Source: Tyzzerella sp963558545 (GTDB lineage: Bacteria; Bacillota; Clostridia; Lachnospirales; CAG-274). From it: a stretch of 26,795 nt of DNA. The stretch lies in assembly GCF_963558545.1 (NCBI RefSeq), contig NZ_CAUWHO010000029.1, positions 1 through 26,795 of the forward strand, read 5' to 3'. Under the pieces are notes generated by a model. It was not told the origin of the DNA, did no database searches, and worked only from the letters and a program-made list of their open reading frames with translations. Positions 6,699 through 14,968 of this stretch are shown here, piece by piece. Positions within the stretch are counted from its first letter, which is position 1; every line of letters starts with the position of its first letter. Both the position numbers and the translations under genes were made by a program.

Positions 6699-7276
6699 TG
6701 AAAATAGCTGTTTTATGCTTGCAAGGTGCTTTTATAGAGCATATTAGAATATTAAATTCTTTAGGTGCAGAAACATTTGAGGTTAGGCAAAAAAAGGACA
6801 TAGAGCAAAATTTTGATGGTATAGTGTTACCTGGAGGCGAAAGCACTACTATGGGTAAACTGTTAAAAGAACTTGATATATTTAATACTCTTGTAGATAA
6901 AATAAAAAACAATGTTCCTGTTTTTGGCACTTGTGCTGGGCTTTTATTACTTGCAAAAGAAATAGATAACGACCATAGGAAGCATTTGGCTACACTTGAT
7001 ATTGTAGCTAAAAGAAATGCCTATGGAAGACAGTTAGGTAGTTTTAATACTATTTCAAAGTTTAACAACAAAGAAATACCTATGACTTTTATTAGAGCAC
7101 CTTATGTAGAAAAAGTAGGCAATGGAGTTGATATATTATCTGTTGTAGATAATAAAATAGTTGCAGTTAGACAAAACAACCAACTTGCAACAGCTTTTCA
7201 TCCAGAGCTTACAGATTGCTATGATGTGCATAGCTATTTTATTGATATGGTTAAAAATAATATTAAAGCTATATGA
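6698..7276 (+). CDS. pdxT: Pyridoxal 5'-phosphate synthase, glutaminase subunit PdxT
   Basis: A 192-residue class I glutamine amidotransferase that releases ammonia from glutamine for PdxS. The catalytic triad is intact: nucleophile Cys79 in FGTCAGLLLL, and His168 and Glu170 in AFHPELT. The oxyanion segment LPGGESTTMG lies at residues 44-53. The start overlaps the pdxS stop by one base and has no separate strong binding site, so it depends on coupling. The length is typical. The gene ends 11 nt before the stem of a strong bidirectional terminator. Confidence 0.97.
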   Translation: MKIAVLCLQGAFIEHIRILNSLGAETFEVRQKKDIEQNFDGIVLPGGESTTMGKLLKELDIFNTLVDKIKNNVPVFGTCAGLLLLAKEIDNDHRKHLATLDIVAKRNAYGRQLGSFNTISKFNNKEIPMTFIRAPYVEKVGNGVDILSVVDNKIVAVRQNNQLATAFHPELTDCYDVHSYFIDMVKNNIKAI

Positions 7277-7287
7277 TATAAATAAAA

Positions 7288-7340
7288 AAGTACACCATAA
7301 TTATTATTTTATATAATTTCTATGGTGTACTTAATTTTTA
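7288..7340. terminator. Bidirectional terminator between pdxT and the AGCS symporter
   Basis: A perfect 12-bp inverted repeat (AAGTACACCATA 7288-7299, TATGGTGTACTT 7321-7332) is flanked by A-rich sequence on the left and TAATTTTTA on the right, so it can stop transcription from both convergent genes. Confidence 0.88.
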
Positions 7341-7351
7341 TAAAAATATAT

Positions 7352-8761
7352 TTATTTCCAATATTCTGTATTATCTAAACCAATGTCTTTAGCTTTAAAA
7401 ACAGGTTCTTTACCTTGTTTTTTCTGGTCTGTATAATTTTTAAGACATTTTATAGATATATTACCTAAAAATAGTATTGCTATAATATTTAATATTGCCA
7501 TAAAGCCCATAAGTAAATCTGCTAAGTTCCAAGCAGCGTCTAAGCTCATTTGAGTACCAAAGAAAATCATAATCATACAGCATACTCTAAATATGTTTAG
7601 CACAGTTTTATTATCTTTAATGAATTTTATATTAGCTTCTGCATAACAATAGTTACCTATTAGTGAGCTAAATGCAAATAAAAAGATAGCTATTGATATA
7701 AAATGTATACCAAACTCTCCAAAGTTTGCTCTTACTGCATTTTGAACATATTGTATACCTGTTCCCTCTGATACACCAGAACATAATAAAATCATAGCAG
7801 TTGTAGAGCAGATAAAGATTGTATCTATAAATACAGAAAACATTTGTACAAGGCCTTGTTTTACTGGGTGAGATACATCTGCCGTTGCAGCAACATTAGG
7901 AGCAGACCCCATACCAGCCTCATTAGAGAAAAGACCTCTTTTTATACCTTGCATAACACAAGAGCTAGTAAAAGCACCAATACCTCCACCAAATATAGCA
8001 TCAAAATTAAATGCTTCTACAAAAATATTTTTAAAAACGCTAGGTAAAAGGTTAATATTTTTTATTGTTATAAACAGTCCTAAGCATATGTATATTAAGG
8101 CCATAATAGGTACTATAAAAGATGTTATAAAACCTATTCTTTTAACACCACCATATATAGTTATACCAGTTAATACTGCTAAAGTAAGACCAAGAATAGT
8201 TGGGATTATACTATTAGAATAATCAGGGAAGTAATATTTTAAAGAATCGCCTATATTAAATGCTTGTAGCGCATTAAAGCCAAAAGCAAAGCAAGCTATT
8301 AAAAATATACTAAAAATAACACCAAGAGGTCTGCTTTTTAAGGCTGTCTGTATATAATATGCAGGGCCACCTCTAAAGCCATCGCCATCTTTTGTTTTAT
8401 ATATTTGAGCTAAAGTACTTTCTATAAAAGCAGATGCACCACCTATAATTGCAAGAAGCCACATCCAAAAAACTGCACCAGGACCACCAGTACCTATGGC
8501 AAGAGCAACACCTACAATGTTACCAGTACCAACACGAGAAGCTGTGGAAATCATTAAAGCTTGGAATGAAGATACACCAGAACCAGGCTTTTTTTCTACA
8601 ATAACTTTTAACGCTTCAGGGATTAATCTTATTTGTACAAATTTAGTCCTAAAGGTAAAATATAACCCTGTAATGATAAGAAGGGCTACTAATATCCAAG
8701 TGTATAAAAAGTCACCCATAGTTCCTAATGAGTTGGCAAATTTTTCCATAAAATCAGTCAT
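7352..8761 (-). CDS. AGCS-family sodium:alanine/glycine symporter
   Basis: This 469-residue polytopic membrane protein has the AGCS signature (STASRVGTGNIVGVALAIGT, then GGPGAVFWMW and GGASAFIESTLAQ) and the later conserved GLFSNEAGMGSAPN segment. It would import alanine or glycine, possibly other small amino acids, with sodium ions across the cytoplasmic membrane. About ten or eleven hydrophobic segments are visible, and the length is normal for AlsT/AgcS proteins. The start ATG at 8761 is preceded by AAAAGGAGA at 9-nt spacing. The gene is monocistronic, convergent with pdxT. The substrate is inferred from the family, not from a specificity motif. Confidence 0.93.
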   Translation of the reverse strand: MTDFMEKFANSLGTMGDFLYTWILVALLIITGLYFTFRTKFVQIRLIPEALKVIVEKKPGSGVSSFQALMISTASRVGTGNIVGVALAIGTGGPGAVFWMWLLAIIGGASAFIESTLAQIYKTKDGDGFRGGPAYYIQTALKSRPLGVIFSIFLIACFAFGFNALQAFNIGDSLKYYFPDYSNSIIPTILGLTLAVLTGITIYGGVKRIGFITSFIVPIMALIYICLGLFITIKNINLLPSVFKNIFVEAFNFDAIFGGGIGAFTSSCVMQGIKRGLFSNEAGMGSAPNVAATADVSHPVKQGLVQMFSVFIDTIFICSTTAMILLCSGVSEGTGIQYVQNAVRANFGEFGIHFISIAIFLFAFSSLIGNYCYAEANIKFIKDNKTVLNIFRVCCMIMIFFGTQMSLDAAWNLADLLMGFMAILNIIAILFLGNISIKCLKNYTDQKKQGKEPVFKAKDIGLDNTEYWK

Positions 8762-8794
8762 TTATTATCATCTCCTTTTATTTATAATAGAAAT

Positions 8795-8823
8795 ATTATA
8801 TCATAAAATTAATAAAATTGCAC
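8795..8823 (-). promoter_or_regulatory. Probable AGCS symporter promoter
   Basis: On the minus strand an extended -10, TGATATAAT (hexamer at 8795-8800), sits 17 bp from a poor -35 (GTGCAA, 8818-8823). The call rests on the -10. The rest of the gap up to about 8976 is A/T-rich without recognisable content. Confidence 0.45.
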
Positions 8824-8976
8824 TTATATATGATTAAAAAACTATATTTTATCTAATTATTACAGAATAATAAATAAATATGGTGATTTTTAATACATTA
8901 TAATTAATATTTATAAAAATTTGATAGTTGTAAAATTGGTAAATATTAATTAATAAATATAAATATATTTGTAAAG

Positions 8977-9013
8977 ATTATAACATATTAATTTAAAATT
9001 AATATGTTATAAT
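8977..9013 (-). terminator. 37-bp near-perfect palindrome, probable end of the valS transcription unit
   Basis: Eighteen-base arms (8977-8994 and 8996-9013; ATTATAACATATTAATTT and its exact complement) surround one central base. It lies 28 nt past the stop of the reductase gene. Only a poor T-tract follows on the minus strand (CTTTAC, then AATATATTTATA), so it may be a weak terminator or a protein-binding palindrome. No other terminator separates the reductase gene from valS. Confidence 0.5.
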
Positions 9014-9040
9014 TTAAAGTGTTTATTTATTTTTGCTATT

Positions 9041-9577
9041 TTAAAAACTTCTATGTTTATAAATTAATTCTACTATTCCATTGTAAGATTGTGTATTAGT
9101 TAATTCTAATTTTATTTCACTTAAATTTTTTTCAAAAAGACGTGTTCCACTACCTAAAATTGTTGGAATAACAGAAATATGATATTCATCAATTAAATCG
9201 TTTTGCATTAATTGTTGCACTATGTTTGCCCCACCACAAATCCAAATATTTTTTCCTTGCTTTTTCTTTAAATTTTCTATAATAACAGATGGATTTGACT
9301 TTGTAAAAATTATATTATTTGTTGAGGATAATTCTCTATGTGTTATAACATAGCTTATCAAATTGGGATAAACCCATTTTTCTGGAGATAGCTCTGTTAC
9401 AATTTGATTATAAGTATTCCACCCCATAATCACAGTATCAATATCTTTTATAAATGTTGAATAGGTATCAATGTTTTCAACATTTTGATTTTGTCCATTT
9501 ATCCAATCCACTTTACCATACTCATTTGAAATATACCCATCAAGACTCATTGCAATAAATAAAATAGTTTTTCTCAT
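9041..9577 (-). CDS. RibD C-terminal/dihydrofolate reductase-family protein
   Basis: A 178-residue protein of the RibD_C/DHFR-like fold, similar in layout to YyaP/YwjB proteins. Visible are the N-terminal FIAMSLDGYISNEYGKVDW, DTVIMGWNTYNQIV, the nucleotide-binding IWICGGANIVQQLM, and DEYHISVIPTILGSGTRLF. The family uses NADPH, but the substrate of these stand-alone members is not known, and no riboflavin or folate genes are near. The ATG is preceded by a weak AAAGG. It starts 26 nt after the valS stop with no terminator in between, so it can be co-transcribed with valS. Its isolated position and wide scatter of this family among genomes suggest an accessory gene, possibly acquired; this is an inference. 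Confidence 0.85.
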   Translation of the reverse strand: MRKTILFIAMSLDGYISNEYGKVDWINGQNQNVENIDTYSTFIKDIDTVIMGWNTYNQIVTELSPEKWVYPNLISYVITHRELSSTNNIIFTKSNPSVIIENLKKKQGKNIWICGGANIVQQLMQNDLIDEYHISVIPTILGSGTRLFEKNLSEIKLELTNTQSYNGIVELIYKHRSF

Positions 9578-9603
9578 TTATATAACCTTTCAAAAAAATT
9601 ATA

Positions 9604-12240
9604 TTATTTTTTTAAAGTATTTATTTGTTCTCTTACTTTGCTTAACATATCTTTGTATTTTGCCATTTTTTCTTTTTCTTCTGTTATAACTTTTTCTGGT
9701 GCTTTGGCAACAAAACCTTCATTAGATAGTTTTTTCTCAACACGTTCTACTTCTTTTATAAGTTTTTCCTCTTCTTTTTTAAGCCTATCTAGTTCTTTTT
9801 CTATATCTACAAGCTCATCAAAAGGCATATATATAACCCCATTTGGTATAACAACAGATACAGCACCTTCTGGAGCATTTTTATGTTGTTCTATTGTTAT
9901 ATCACTAGCAAAAGCTAATGTTTTAAAAAATACGGAGCTTGTACTAAATGTAGTATTAACCAAATCGTTGTTAGAAGATATAATAATTTGAGCTTTTTTG
10001 CTATTAGGTACATTCATTTCTGAACGTATATTTCTTATACCTTTTACAGCAGTTTTTATAAGCTCTACTTTTTCTTCTTCATTTGCAAAATTTAAACTTT
10101 CTTCAAATACTGGCCATTTAGATAGCATAATAGTTTCTTCTTCATCTTGTATAGATGTAAATATTTCTTCTGTTACAAAAGGTGCAAATGGGTGTAACAT
10201 TTTTAAAGAGTTTATAAGAACAGTTTTTAAAGTATATAAAGCAGCTTGTCTTGTTTTGTCTTCTTTATCGTAAAGACGAGGCTTAACCATTTCTATATAC
10301 CAGTCGCAATATTCGTCCCATATAAAATCGTATATTTTAGATAAAGCAACACCTAAGTCGTAGCTTTCTAAATTTTGAGTTACTTCTTTAGCAAGGGTGT
10401 TACATTTAGATAAAATCCATTTATCTGCATCTGTAAGGCTATCTAAAGAAACATTAGATAAGTCTTCTTCATCTATGTTCATTAATATAAAACGAGTAGC
10501 ATTCCATATTTTATTTAAGAAATTTCTATTAGCTTCTATTTTTTCCCAATAAAATCTCAAGTCGTTACCAGCAGAGTTACCTGATGTAAGCATAAGTCTT
10601 AATGCATCTGCACCATATTTTTCTATAACTTCTAGAGGGTCTATACCATTACCTAAAGATTTGCTCATTTTTCTACCCTCAGAATCTCTAACAAGACCGT
10701 GGATTAAAACATCTTTAAATGGCAATTCTCCCATTTGCTCAATACCAGAAAATACCATACGAACAACCCAGAAGAAAATAATATCATATCCAGTAACAAG
10801 AACGTTTGTAGGATAGAAATATTCTAAATCTTCTGTTTTTTCTGGCCAACCAAGAGTAGAAAATGGCCATAAGGCAGAGCTAAACCAAGTGTCTAGGGTG
10901 TCTTCATCTTGTACTAAAACTGTATGGTTACATTTAGAGCAAGCCTTTGGCATTTCTTTAGCAACTTCTATATGTCCACATTTTTCGCAGTAATAAGCAG
11001 GTATTCTATGTCCCCACCAAAGCTGACGAGATATACACCAGTCTTTTATATTTTCTAGCCAATGAGTATATATTTTACCAAATCTATCTGGTATAAAGCG
11101 AAGCTCTTTGTTATAGTATGCTTCTAATGCAGGTTTTGCAAGCTCCTCCATTTTTACAAACCATTGGCTTTTAATAAGAGGCTCTACAACGTGAGAACAA
11201 CGTTCGTGCACCCCAACGGCGTGGGATATAGGTTCTTCTTTTACAAAAAGTCCAAGTTTGTCAAGCTCTTTTATAATTTCTTTTCTTGCATCGTATCTGT
11301 ATAAGCCTTTAAATTGTGCACCGTTTTCATTTATAGTACCATCATCGTTTAAAATGTTTATTTTAGGTAAATTATGGCGTTGTCCTACCTCAAAGTCGTT
11401 AGGGTCGTGGGCAGGTGTTATTTTAACAACCCCTGTACCAAATTCCATATCTACATAGTCATCGGCTATAATAGGGATTTCTCTATTAACAAATGGAATT
11501 ATACAAGTTTTGCCTATAAAGTCTTTATATCTATCATCGTTAGGGTTTACTGCTATTGCCGTATCTCCTAGCATAGTTTCTGGACGAGTTGTTGCAAATT
11601 GTAAAAACTTATCTGTATCTTTAATAGGGTATTTAATATGCCAAAAAAATCCATTTTTATCTTCGTGGTCTACTTCTGCATCAGATATAGTTGTTTCACA
11701 ATTAGGACACCAGTTTATAAGTTTTTCGCCTTTATAGATATATCCTTTTTCATATAAACGGATAAACACTTCTTCCACAGCTTTTGACAAGCCTTCGTCC
11801 ATAGTAAATCTTTCTCTATCCCAGTCGCAAGAGTTACCAAGTTTTTTAAGCTGATTAACTATTGTTCCACCGTATTCTTCTTTCCATTCCCAAGCTCTTT
11901 CTAAAAACTTTTCTCTACCTAAGTCTTCTTTTGTTATGCCCTCTTTAGCTAGCTTATCTATTATTTTTACTTCTGTTGATATACTAGCGTGGTCTGTGCC
12001 AGGTAGCCATAGAGCAGAATATCCTTGCATTCTTTTCCATCTTATAAGTATATCTTGTAAAGTATTGTCAAGAGCGTGTCCCATATGGAGATGCCCTGTA
12101 ATATTTGGAGGTGGAATAACTATTGTATAAGGTTTTTTATTTTTGTCTACCTTTGCGTGAAAATATTTTTTTTCTAACCAATTTTTGTAAATCCTTTCCT
12201 CAATGGAAGGGTCATAATTTTTTTCTAGCTCTTTTTTCAT
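9604..12240 (-). CDS. valS: Valyl-tRNA synthetase
   Basis: An 878-residue class I aminoacyl-tRNA synthetase that charges tRNA-Val. The HIGH-type motif is HMGH at residues 52-55 (context PPPNITGHLHMGHALDNT) and KMSKS lies at 524-528. Between them is the CP1 editing insertion, and a zinc-finger-like pair of CxxC motifs is visible (CEKCGH, then CSKCNH). A valine-specific coiled-coil tail ends the protein (about residues 810-878, rich in Lys and Glu). AGGAGG precedes the ATG by 9 nt and lies inside the last codons of the upstream small membrane gene, whose TGA overlaps this ATG. Expression is controlled by the T-box leader at 12541-12780. The reductase gene at 9041 follows directly. Confidence 0.97.
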   Translation of the reverse strand: MKKELEKNYDPSIEERIYKNWLEKKYFHAKVDKNKKPYTIVIPPPNITGHLHMGHALDNTLQDILIRWKRMQGYSALWLPGTDHASISTEVKIIDKLAKEGITKEDLGREKFLERAWEWKEEYGGTIVNQLKKLGNSCDWDRERFTMDEGLSKAVEEVFIRLYEKGYIYKGEKLINWCPNCETTISDAEVDHEDKNGFFWHIKYPIKDTDKFLQFATTRPETMLGDTAIAVNPNDDRYKDFIGKTCIIPFVNREIPIIADDYVDMEFGTGVVKITPAHDPNDFEVGQRHNLPKINILNDDGTINENGAQFKGLYRYDARKEIIKELDKLGLFVKEEPISHAVGVHERCSHVVEPLIKSQWFVKMEELAKPALEAYYNKELRFIPDRFGKIYTHWLENIKDWCISRQLWWGHRIPAYYCEKCGHIEVAKEMPKACSKCNHTVLVQDEDTLDTWFSSALWPFSTLGWPEKTEDLEYFYPTNVLVTGYDIIFFWVVRMVFSGIEQMGELPFKDVLIHGLVRDSEGRKMSKSLGNGIDPLEVIEKYGADALRLMLTSGNSAGNDLRFYWEKIEANRNFLNKIWNATRFILMNIDEEDLSNVSLDSLTDADKWILSKCNTLAKEVTQNLESYDLGVALSKIYDFIWDEYCDWYIEMVKPRLYDKEDKTRQAALYTLKTVLINSLKMLHPFAPFVTEEIFTSIQDEEETIMLSKWPVFEESLNFANEEEKVELIKTAVKGIRNIRSEMNVPNSKKAQIIISSNNDLVNTTFSTSSVFFKTLAFASDITIEQHKNAPEGAVSVVIPNGVIYMPFDELVDIEKELDRLKKEEEKLIKEVERVEKKLSNEGFVAKAPEKVITEEKEKMAKYKDMLSKVREQINTLKK

Positions 12241-12512
12241 TTAATAAAACCTCCTAAAGATATATATATTATAATTGCTATAAAAATTAAAAATAAACCT
12301 ATCATTAAAAAAATACTCCCTTTATTAGAAAATACTTCTAAAATATCATTATTTTCTGGTTTAATATTTTTATCATCTTGTATATTTTCTGTATCTTCTA
12401 TATTTTCTAATAAAGATGTGTCTATTTTATTAGATTTATTATTTTTTAATAAATATTTTAATAATATTACTACGCCTAACAGTATAAAAATTAAAGCAAA
12501 TATTTTAATAAT
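12237..12512 (-). CDS. Small two-helix membrane protein ahead of valS, apparent ATT start
   Basis: An open frame of about 91 codons runs from 12512 to the TGA at 12237-12239, which overlaps the valS ATG (ATGA). It predicts a hydrophobic helix (about residues 2-22, IIKIFALIFILLGVVILL), a polar Asn/Asp/Glu/Lys-rich linker, and a second helix (about 66-86, GSIFLMIGLFLIFIAIIIY). The frame opens at a TAA at 12522-12524, and no ATG, GTG or TTG occurs before the first helix. AGGTGAT, matching the anti-Shine-Dalgarno sequence, lies directly before two ATT codons (12512, 12509), so a rare ATT start is my best reading; a sequencing error is possible. It lies between the T-box terminator and valS. I do not recognise the family. 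Confidence 0.55.
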   Translation of the reverse strand: MIKIFALIFILLGVVILLKYLLKNNKSNKIDTSLLENIEDTENIQDDKNIKPENNDILEVFSNKGSIFLMIGLFLIFIAIIIYISLGGFIK

Positions 12513-12540
12513 ATCACCTACTTAAAAAATATTTATAAAA

Positions 12541-12780
12541 ACAAAAAAAGCCATCGTCTACAAAGGACGAAAGCATCGTGGTACCACCTTATTTCAAGCA
12601 AAAAATTGCAAGCACTCAAAGCCTTTAACGAAAGCTACCCGTATAGACTTACTAGGTATTTAAACTTTTAGGCCTATCTGCTCCAAAGCTACCTTCAATA
12701 TTACATATGCAAAGCTACCTTACAGCCTATGAGTAGCTCTCTCTTTTGCCTGTTAATATTTACTCCTCTTTTTCATAGCA
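12541..12780 (-). ncRNA. T-box leader of the valS transcription unit
   Basis: On the minus strand the conserved T-box AAGGTGGTACCACG lies at 12577-12590, preceded by a long structured leader with the AGAGAG K-turn motif of Stem I. An intrinsic terminator follows (GCTTTCGTC 12566-12574 with GACGATGGC 12550-12558, one mismatch, then seven T residues). Uncharged tRNA-Val would pair with the T-box and prevent termination. The specifier codon is not certain: GTT at 12663-12665 sits in a plausible internal loop of Stem I, and a GTA lies nearby. The downstream small membrane gene and valS would both be under this control. Confidence 0.92.
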
Positions 12781-12792
12781 TTTAATAATATG

Positions 12793-12821
12793 ATTTTATA
12801 TATATTATATAAATTTGTCAA
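12793..12821 (-). promoter_or_regulatory. Promoter of the valS T-box transcript
   Basis: On the minus strand, consensus TTGACA (12816-12821), a 17-bp spacer and TAAAAT (12793-12798) lie just ahead of the T-box leader. Confidence 0.8.
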
Positions 12822-12899
12822 TATATTTTTATAAATTATTAAAAATTTTGATTTAAAAATATTAATAATTTATAATATTTTGGCAATCCTTACTGTAAC

Positions 12900-12927
12900 T
12901 TGACTTTTAAATGGATAGTGCTATAAT
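12900..12927 (+). promoter_or_regulatory. Siroheme reductase promoter
   Basis: TTGACT (12900-12905), a 16-bp spacer and TATAAT (12922-12927) with an extended TGC before the -10. The hexamers are near consensus. No clear operator palindrome was seen. Confidence 0.8.
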
Positions 12928-12955
12928 TAAAAAATATTAAAAGGAGGTTGTTATT

Positions 12956-14509
12956 ATGGAATTAAAAAATTTCTTGTATGAACAAATTGATATCTTAAGA
13001 GAGCAAGGTGAAAAATTTTTAAAGAAAGAGATAACAATGCACGATTTTAAAAAAGCATCTGGCAAGTTTGGTATATACGCCGAGCGTGGTGGAGAAACTT
13101 TTATGATTCGTATAAAAATACCTTCAGGAGTTTTTACAGATAAATCTATTAATCTTTTACAAGGATTTATTGAAAAGTATAATATTAGTAAAATACACCC
13201 TACAACAAGACAAGCTATACAACTTCATAAACTATCTTTAGAAACTGTTTTAAATATTTTTAAAGAGTGTGTAGAAAATGACTTGATAGGATATGGTTCT
13301 GGAGGAAATTTTCCAAGAAATGTAACATCATCTCCACTGTCTAATGTAGAAAAAGATGAAGCCTTTGATGTTACACCTTATGCAAACTATGTAACAAATT
13401 ATTTTTTAAAAAGAATGGATACCTACAATTTGCCTAGAAAAATTAAAGTAGGTTTTTCTAACGGTAAAAGCAATTTATCTAATGCTACTTTAACAGATTT
13501 AGGGTTTTTAGCTATTTTAAAAGATAATAGAAAATATTTTAAGGTGTTTGTAGCAGGTGGACTTGGTAAAAACCCAAATGTTGGGCTTGAGTTACCATAC
13601 TTAGTAGAGCCTAAAGAAATTTTATACTATGTAGATGCTTTGGTAGAACTTTTTAAAGAAAATGGAAACTATGAAAATAGAAATAAAGCTAGGATAAGGT
13701 ATATACTAAAAGAAAAAGGTGATGAAGGATTTTTAGATTTATACAATAGTTATATAGAAAAATCTAAACAAAAAGATTTATGTGTAGAAGAGCCTAAAGA
13801 TATAACTATACCAGATGCTAGTGAAGGGGAGATAGAAGAGAGTAATAACATTATACCTCAAAAGCAAAAAGGTAGGTATACAGTTATTATAAAACCTATT
13901 GGGGGGATTATATCATCTCAAGATTTTAATAAAATTATTAATTTTATTAAAAATGCTAACAGTAAAGACTATATTAAATTGATAGCTAGTATGGAAGAAA
14001 GTTTTTATATAAATAATCTTAATAGCAATGAAGCTAGGGAGATTTTAGATATATGTAAAGATTTTAACCAAACAACCAAGTTATCGCAAAGTTTAAGCTG
14101 TATAGGTGTTCCTGTTTGTCAAATAGGATTAGCAGAAAGCCAGGGACTATTAAATAATATAATATGTCATTTTAAAGAAAATAACCTAAATAAAGATTTA
14201 TTGCCTAAAATACACATATCTGGTTGCCCTAACTCTTGTGGAAGACACCAAGTAGCTATGATTGGATTTATGGGGAAAAGAAAAATGGTAGATGGAGAAA
14301 TAGTAGATGTATATGAGCTTAGCGTAGATGGTAGTTTTGAAGAAAAAAATACTAGATTAGGCAAACCTTTGTGTGATATTTTAGCTAAAGATATACCAAT
14401 GTTTTTACAAGAAGTATATGAAAACTTAAACAATAAAAATATAGACTTTGAAAGTTTTAAAGATACTGAAGATTTTAAAGCTTTATGCGACAAATATTGT
14501 GTAAAATAA
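12956..14509 (+). CDS. Siroheme nitrite/sulfite reductase
   Basis: A 517-residue protein of the ferredoxin-type nitrite/sulfite reductase family. The siroheme-[4Fe-4S] ligand motifs are visible: Cys382 and Cys388 (CIGVPVC, C-x5-C) and Cys424 and Cys428 (CPNSC, C-x3-C, context HISGCPNSCGRHQ). The N-terminal ferredoxin-like half contains HPTTRQAIQL and GSGGNFPRNVTSSPL, matching the sulfite/nitrite reductase half-domain. It performs the six-electron reduction of nitrite to ammonia or sulfite to sulfide; the sequence alone does not say which. AAGGAGG precedes the ATG by 8 nt. It stands alone: no flavoprotein subunit, transporter or siroheme-synthesis gene is near, so electrons may come from a ferredoxin such as the one at 4931. 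Convergent with the DUF1858 gene. Confidence 0.9.
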   Translation: MELKNFLYEQIDILREQGEKFLKKEITMHDFKKASGKFGIYAERGGETFMIRIKIPSGVFTDKSINLLQGFIEKYNISKIHPTTRQAIQLHKLSLETVLNIFKECVENDLIGYGSGGNFPRNVTSSPLSNVEKDEAFDVTPYANYVTNYFLKRMDTYNLPRKIKVGFSNGKSNLSNATLTDLGFLAILKDNRKYFKVFVAGGLGKNPNVGLELPYLVEPKEILYYVDALVELFKENGNYENRNKARIRYILKEKGDEGFLDLYNSYIEKSKQKDLCVEEPKDITIPDASEGEIEESNNIIPQKQKGRYTVIIKPIGGIISSQDFNKIINFIKNANSKDYIKLIASMEESFYINNLNSNEAREILDICKDFNQTTKLSQSLSCIGVPVCQIGLAESQGLLNNIICHFKENNLNKDLLPKIHISGCPNSCGRHQVAMIGFMGKRKMVDGEIVDVYELSVDGSFEEKNTRLGKPLCDILAKDIPMFLQEVYENLNNKNIDFESFKDTEDFKALCDKYCVK

Positions 14510-14563
14510 ATTTTTTATACAATGTATTTAAAAATATAGGTTATATAGTAATTGTATTTAAAT

Positions 14564-14592
14564 AAAAAATACCACTTAAAGTGGTATTTTTT
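14564..14592. terminator. Bidirectional terminator, siroheme reductase and DUF1858 gene
   Basis: AAAAAATACCACTT (14564-14577) and its exact complement (14579-14592) form a hairpin with A- and T-runs on the two sides. It overlaps the last two bases of the DUF1858 stop codon. Confidence 0.9.
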
Positions 14593-14794
14593 ATAATGTT
14601 TTTAGGTATTGATTTATATTATTTAAAAGCTCATCACAGTCTAATCCGTGTACTTCACAAGCTTCTTCTAGTGTTTCTAATTGAGAAGATGGGCAACCTA
14701 AACAATGCATACCAGCATTCATTAAAATAGGGAATACACCATTGTCTAATTCTAATACTTCATTTACTCTCATATTTTTTGTTGCTTGTTTCAT
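14591..14794 (-). CDS. DUF1858 (hybrid-cluster-protein-associated redox disulfide) domain protein
   Basis: This 67-residue protein is a single DUF1858 domain, as found at the N-terminus of ScdA/RIC-like proteins and as stand-alone small proteins in anaerobes. The hallmark GMHCLGCPSSQLETLEEACEV is present, with CxxC at Cys31 and Cys34, suggesting a redox-active disulfide or metal contact. GGAGGT precedes the ATG at 7 nt. The family often sits near hybrid-cluster or nitrogen-oxide-handling genes. Here its convergent neighbour is the siroheme reductase, which suggests but does not prove a shared nitrosative or sulfur role. Confidence 0.88.
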   Translation of the reverse strand: MKQATKNMRVNEVLELDNGVFPILMNAGMHCLGCPSSQLETLEEACEVHGLDCDELLNNINQYLKTL

Positions 14795-14913
14795 ATTTTA
14801 CCTCCATTTATTTAATATTTATTTTAGGATAATATATTAAACTTTTTAAAAAGTATTTTTATTATGCTATGCTATTGATAGAGAAGTGTATATTAAATTA
14901 AGATATAAATATA

Positions 14914-14960
14914 ACTAGCATACCTTATTTAAATATAAGTTTTATAAGGTAACATAAAGG
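14914..14960 (-). terminator. Possible lepB terminator
   Basis: An 8-bp repeat TACCTTAT (14921-14928) / ATAAGGTA (14944-14951) is enclosed by a shorter outer AACTA/TAGTT pair. Read on the minus strand it leads into a T-rich but interrupted tract. Confidence 0.35.
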
Positions 14961-14968
14961 TTTAGTTA

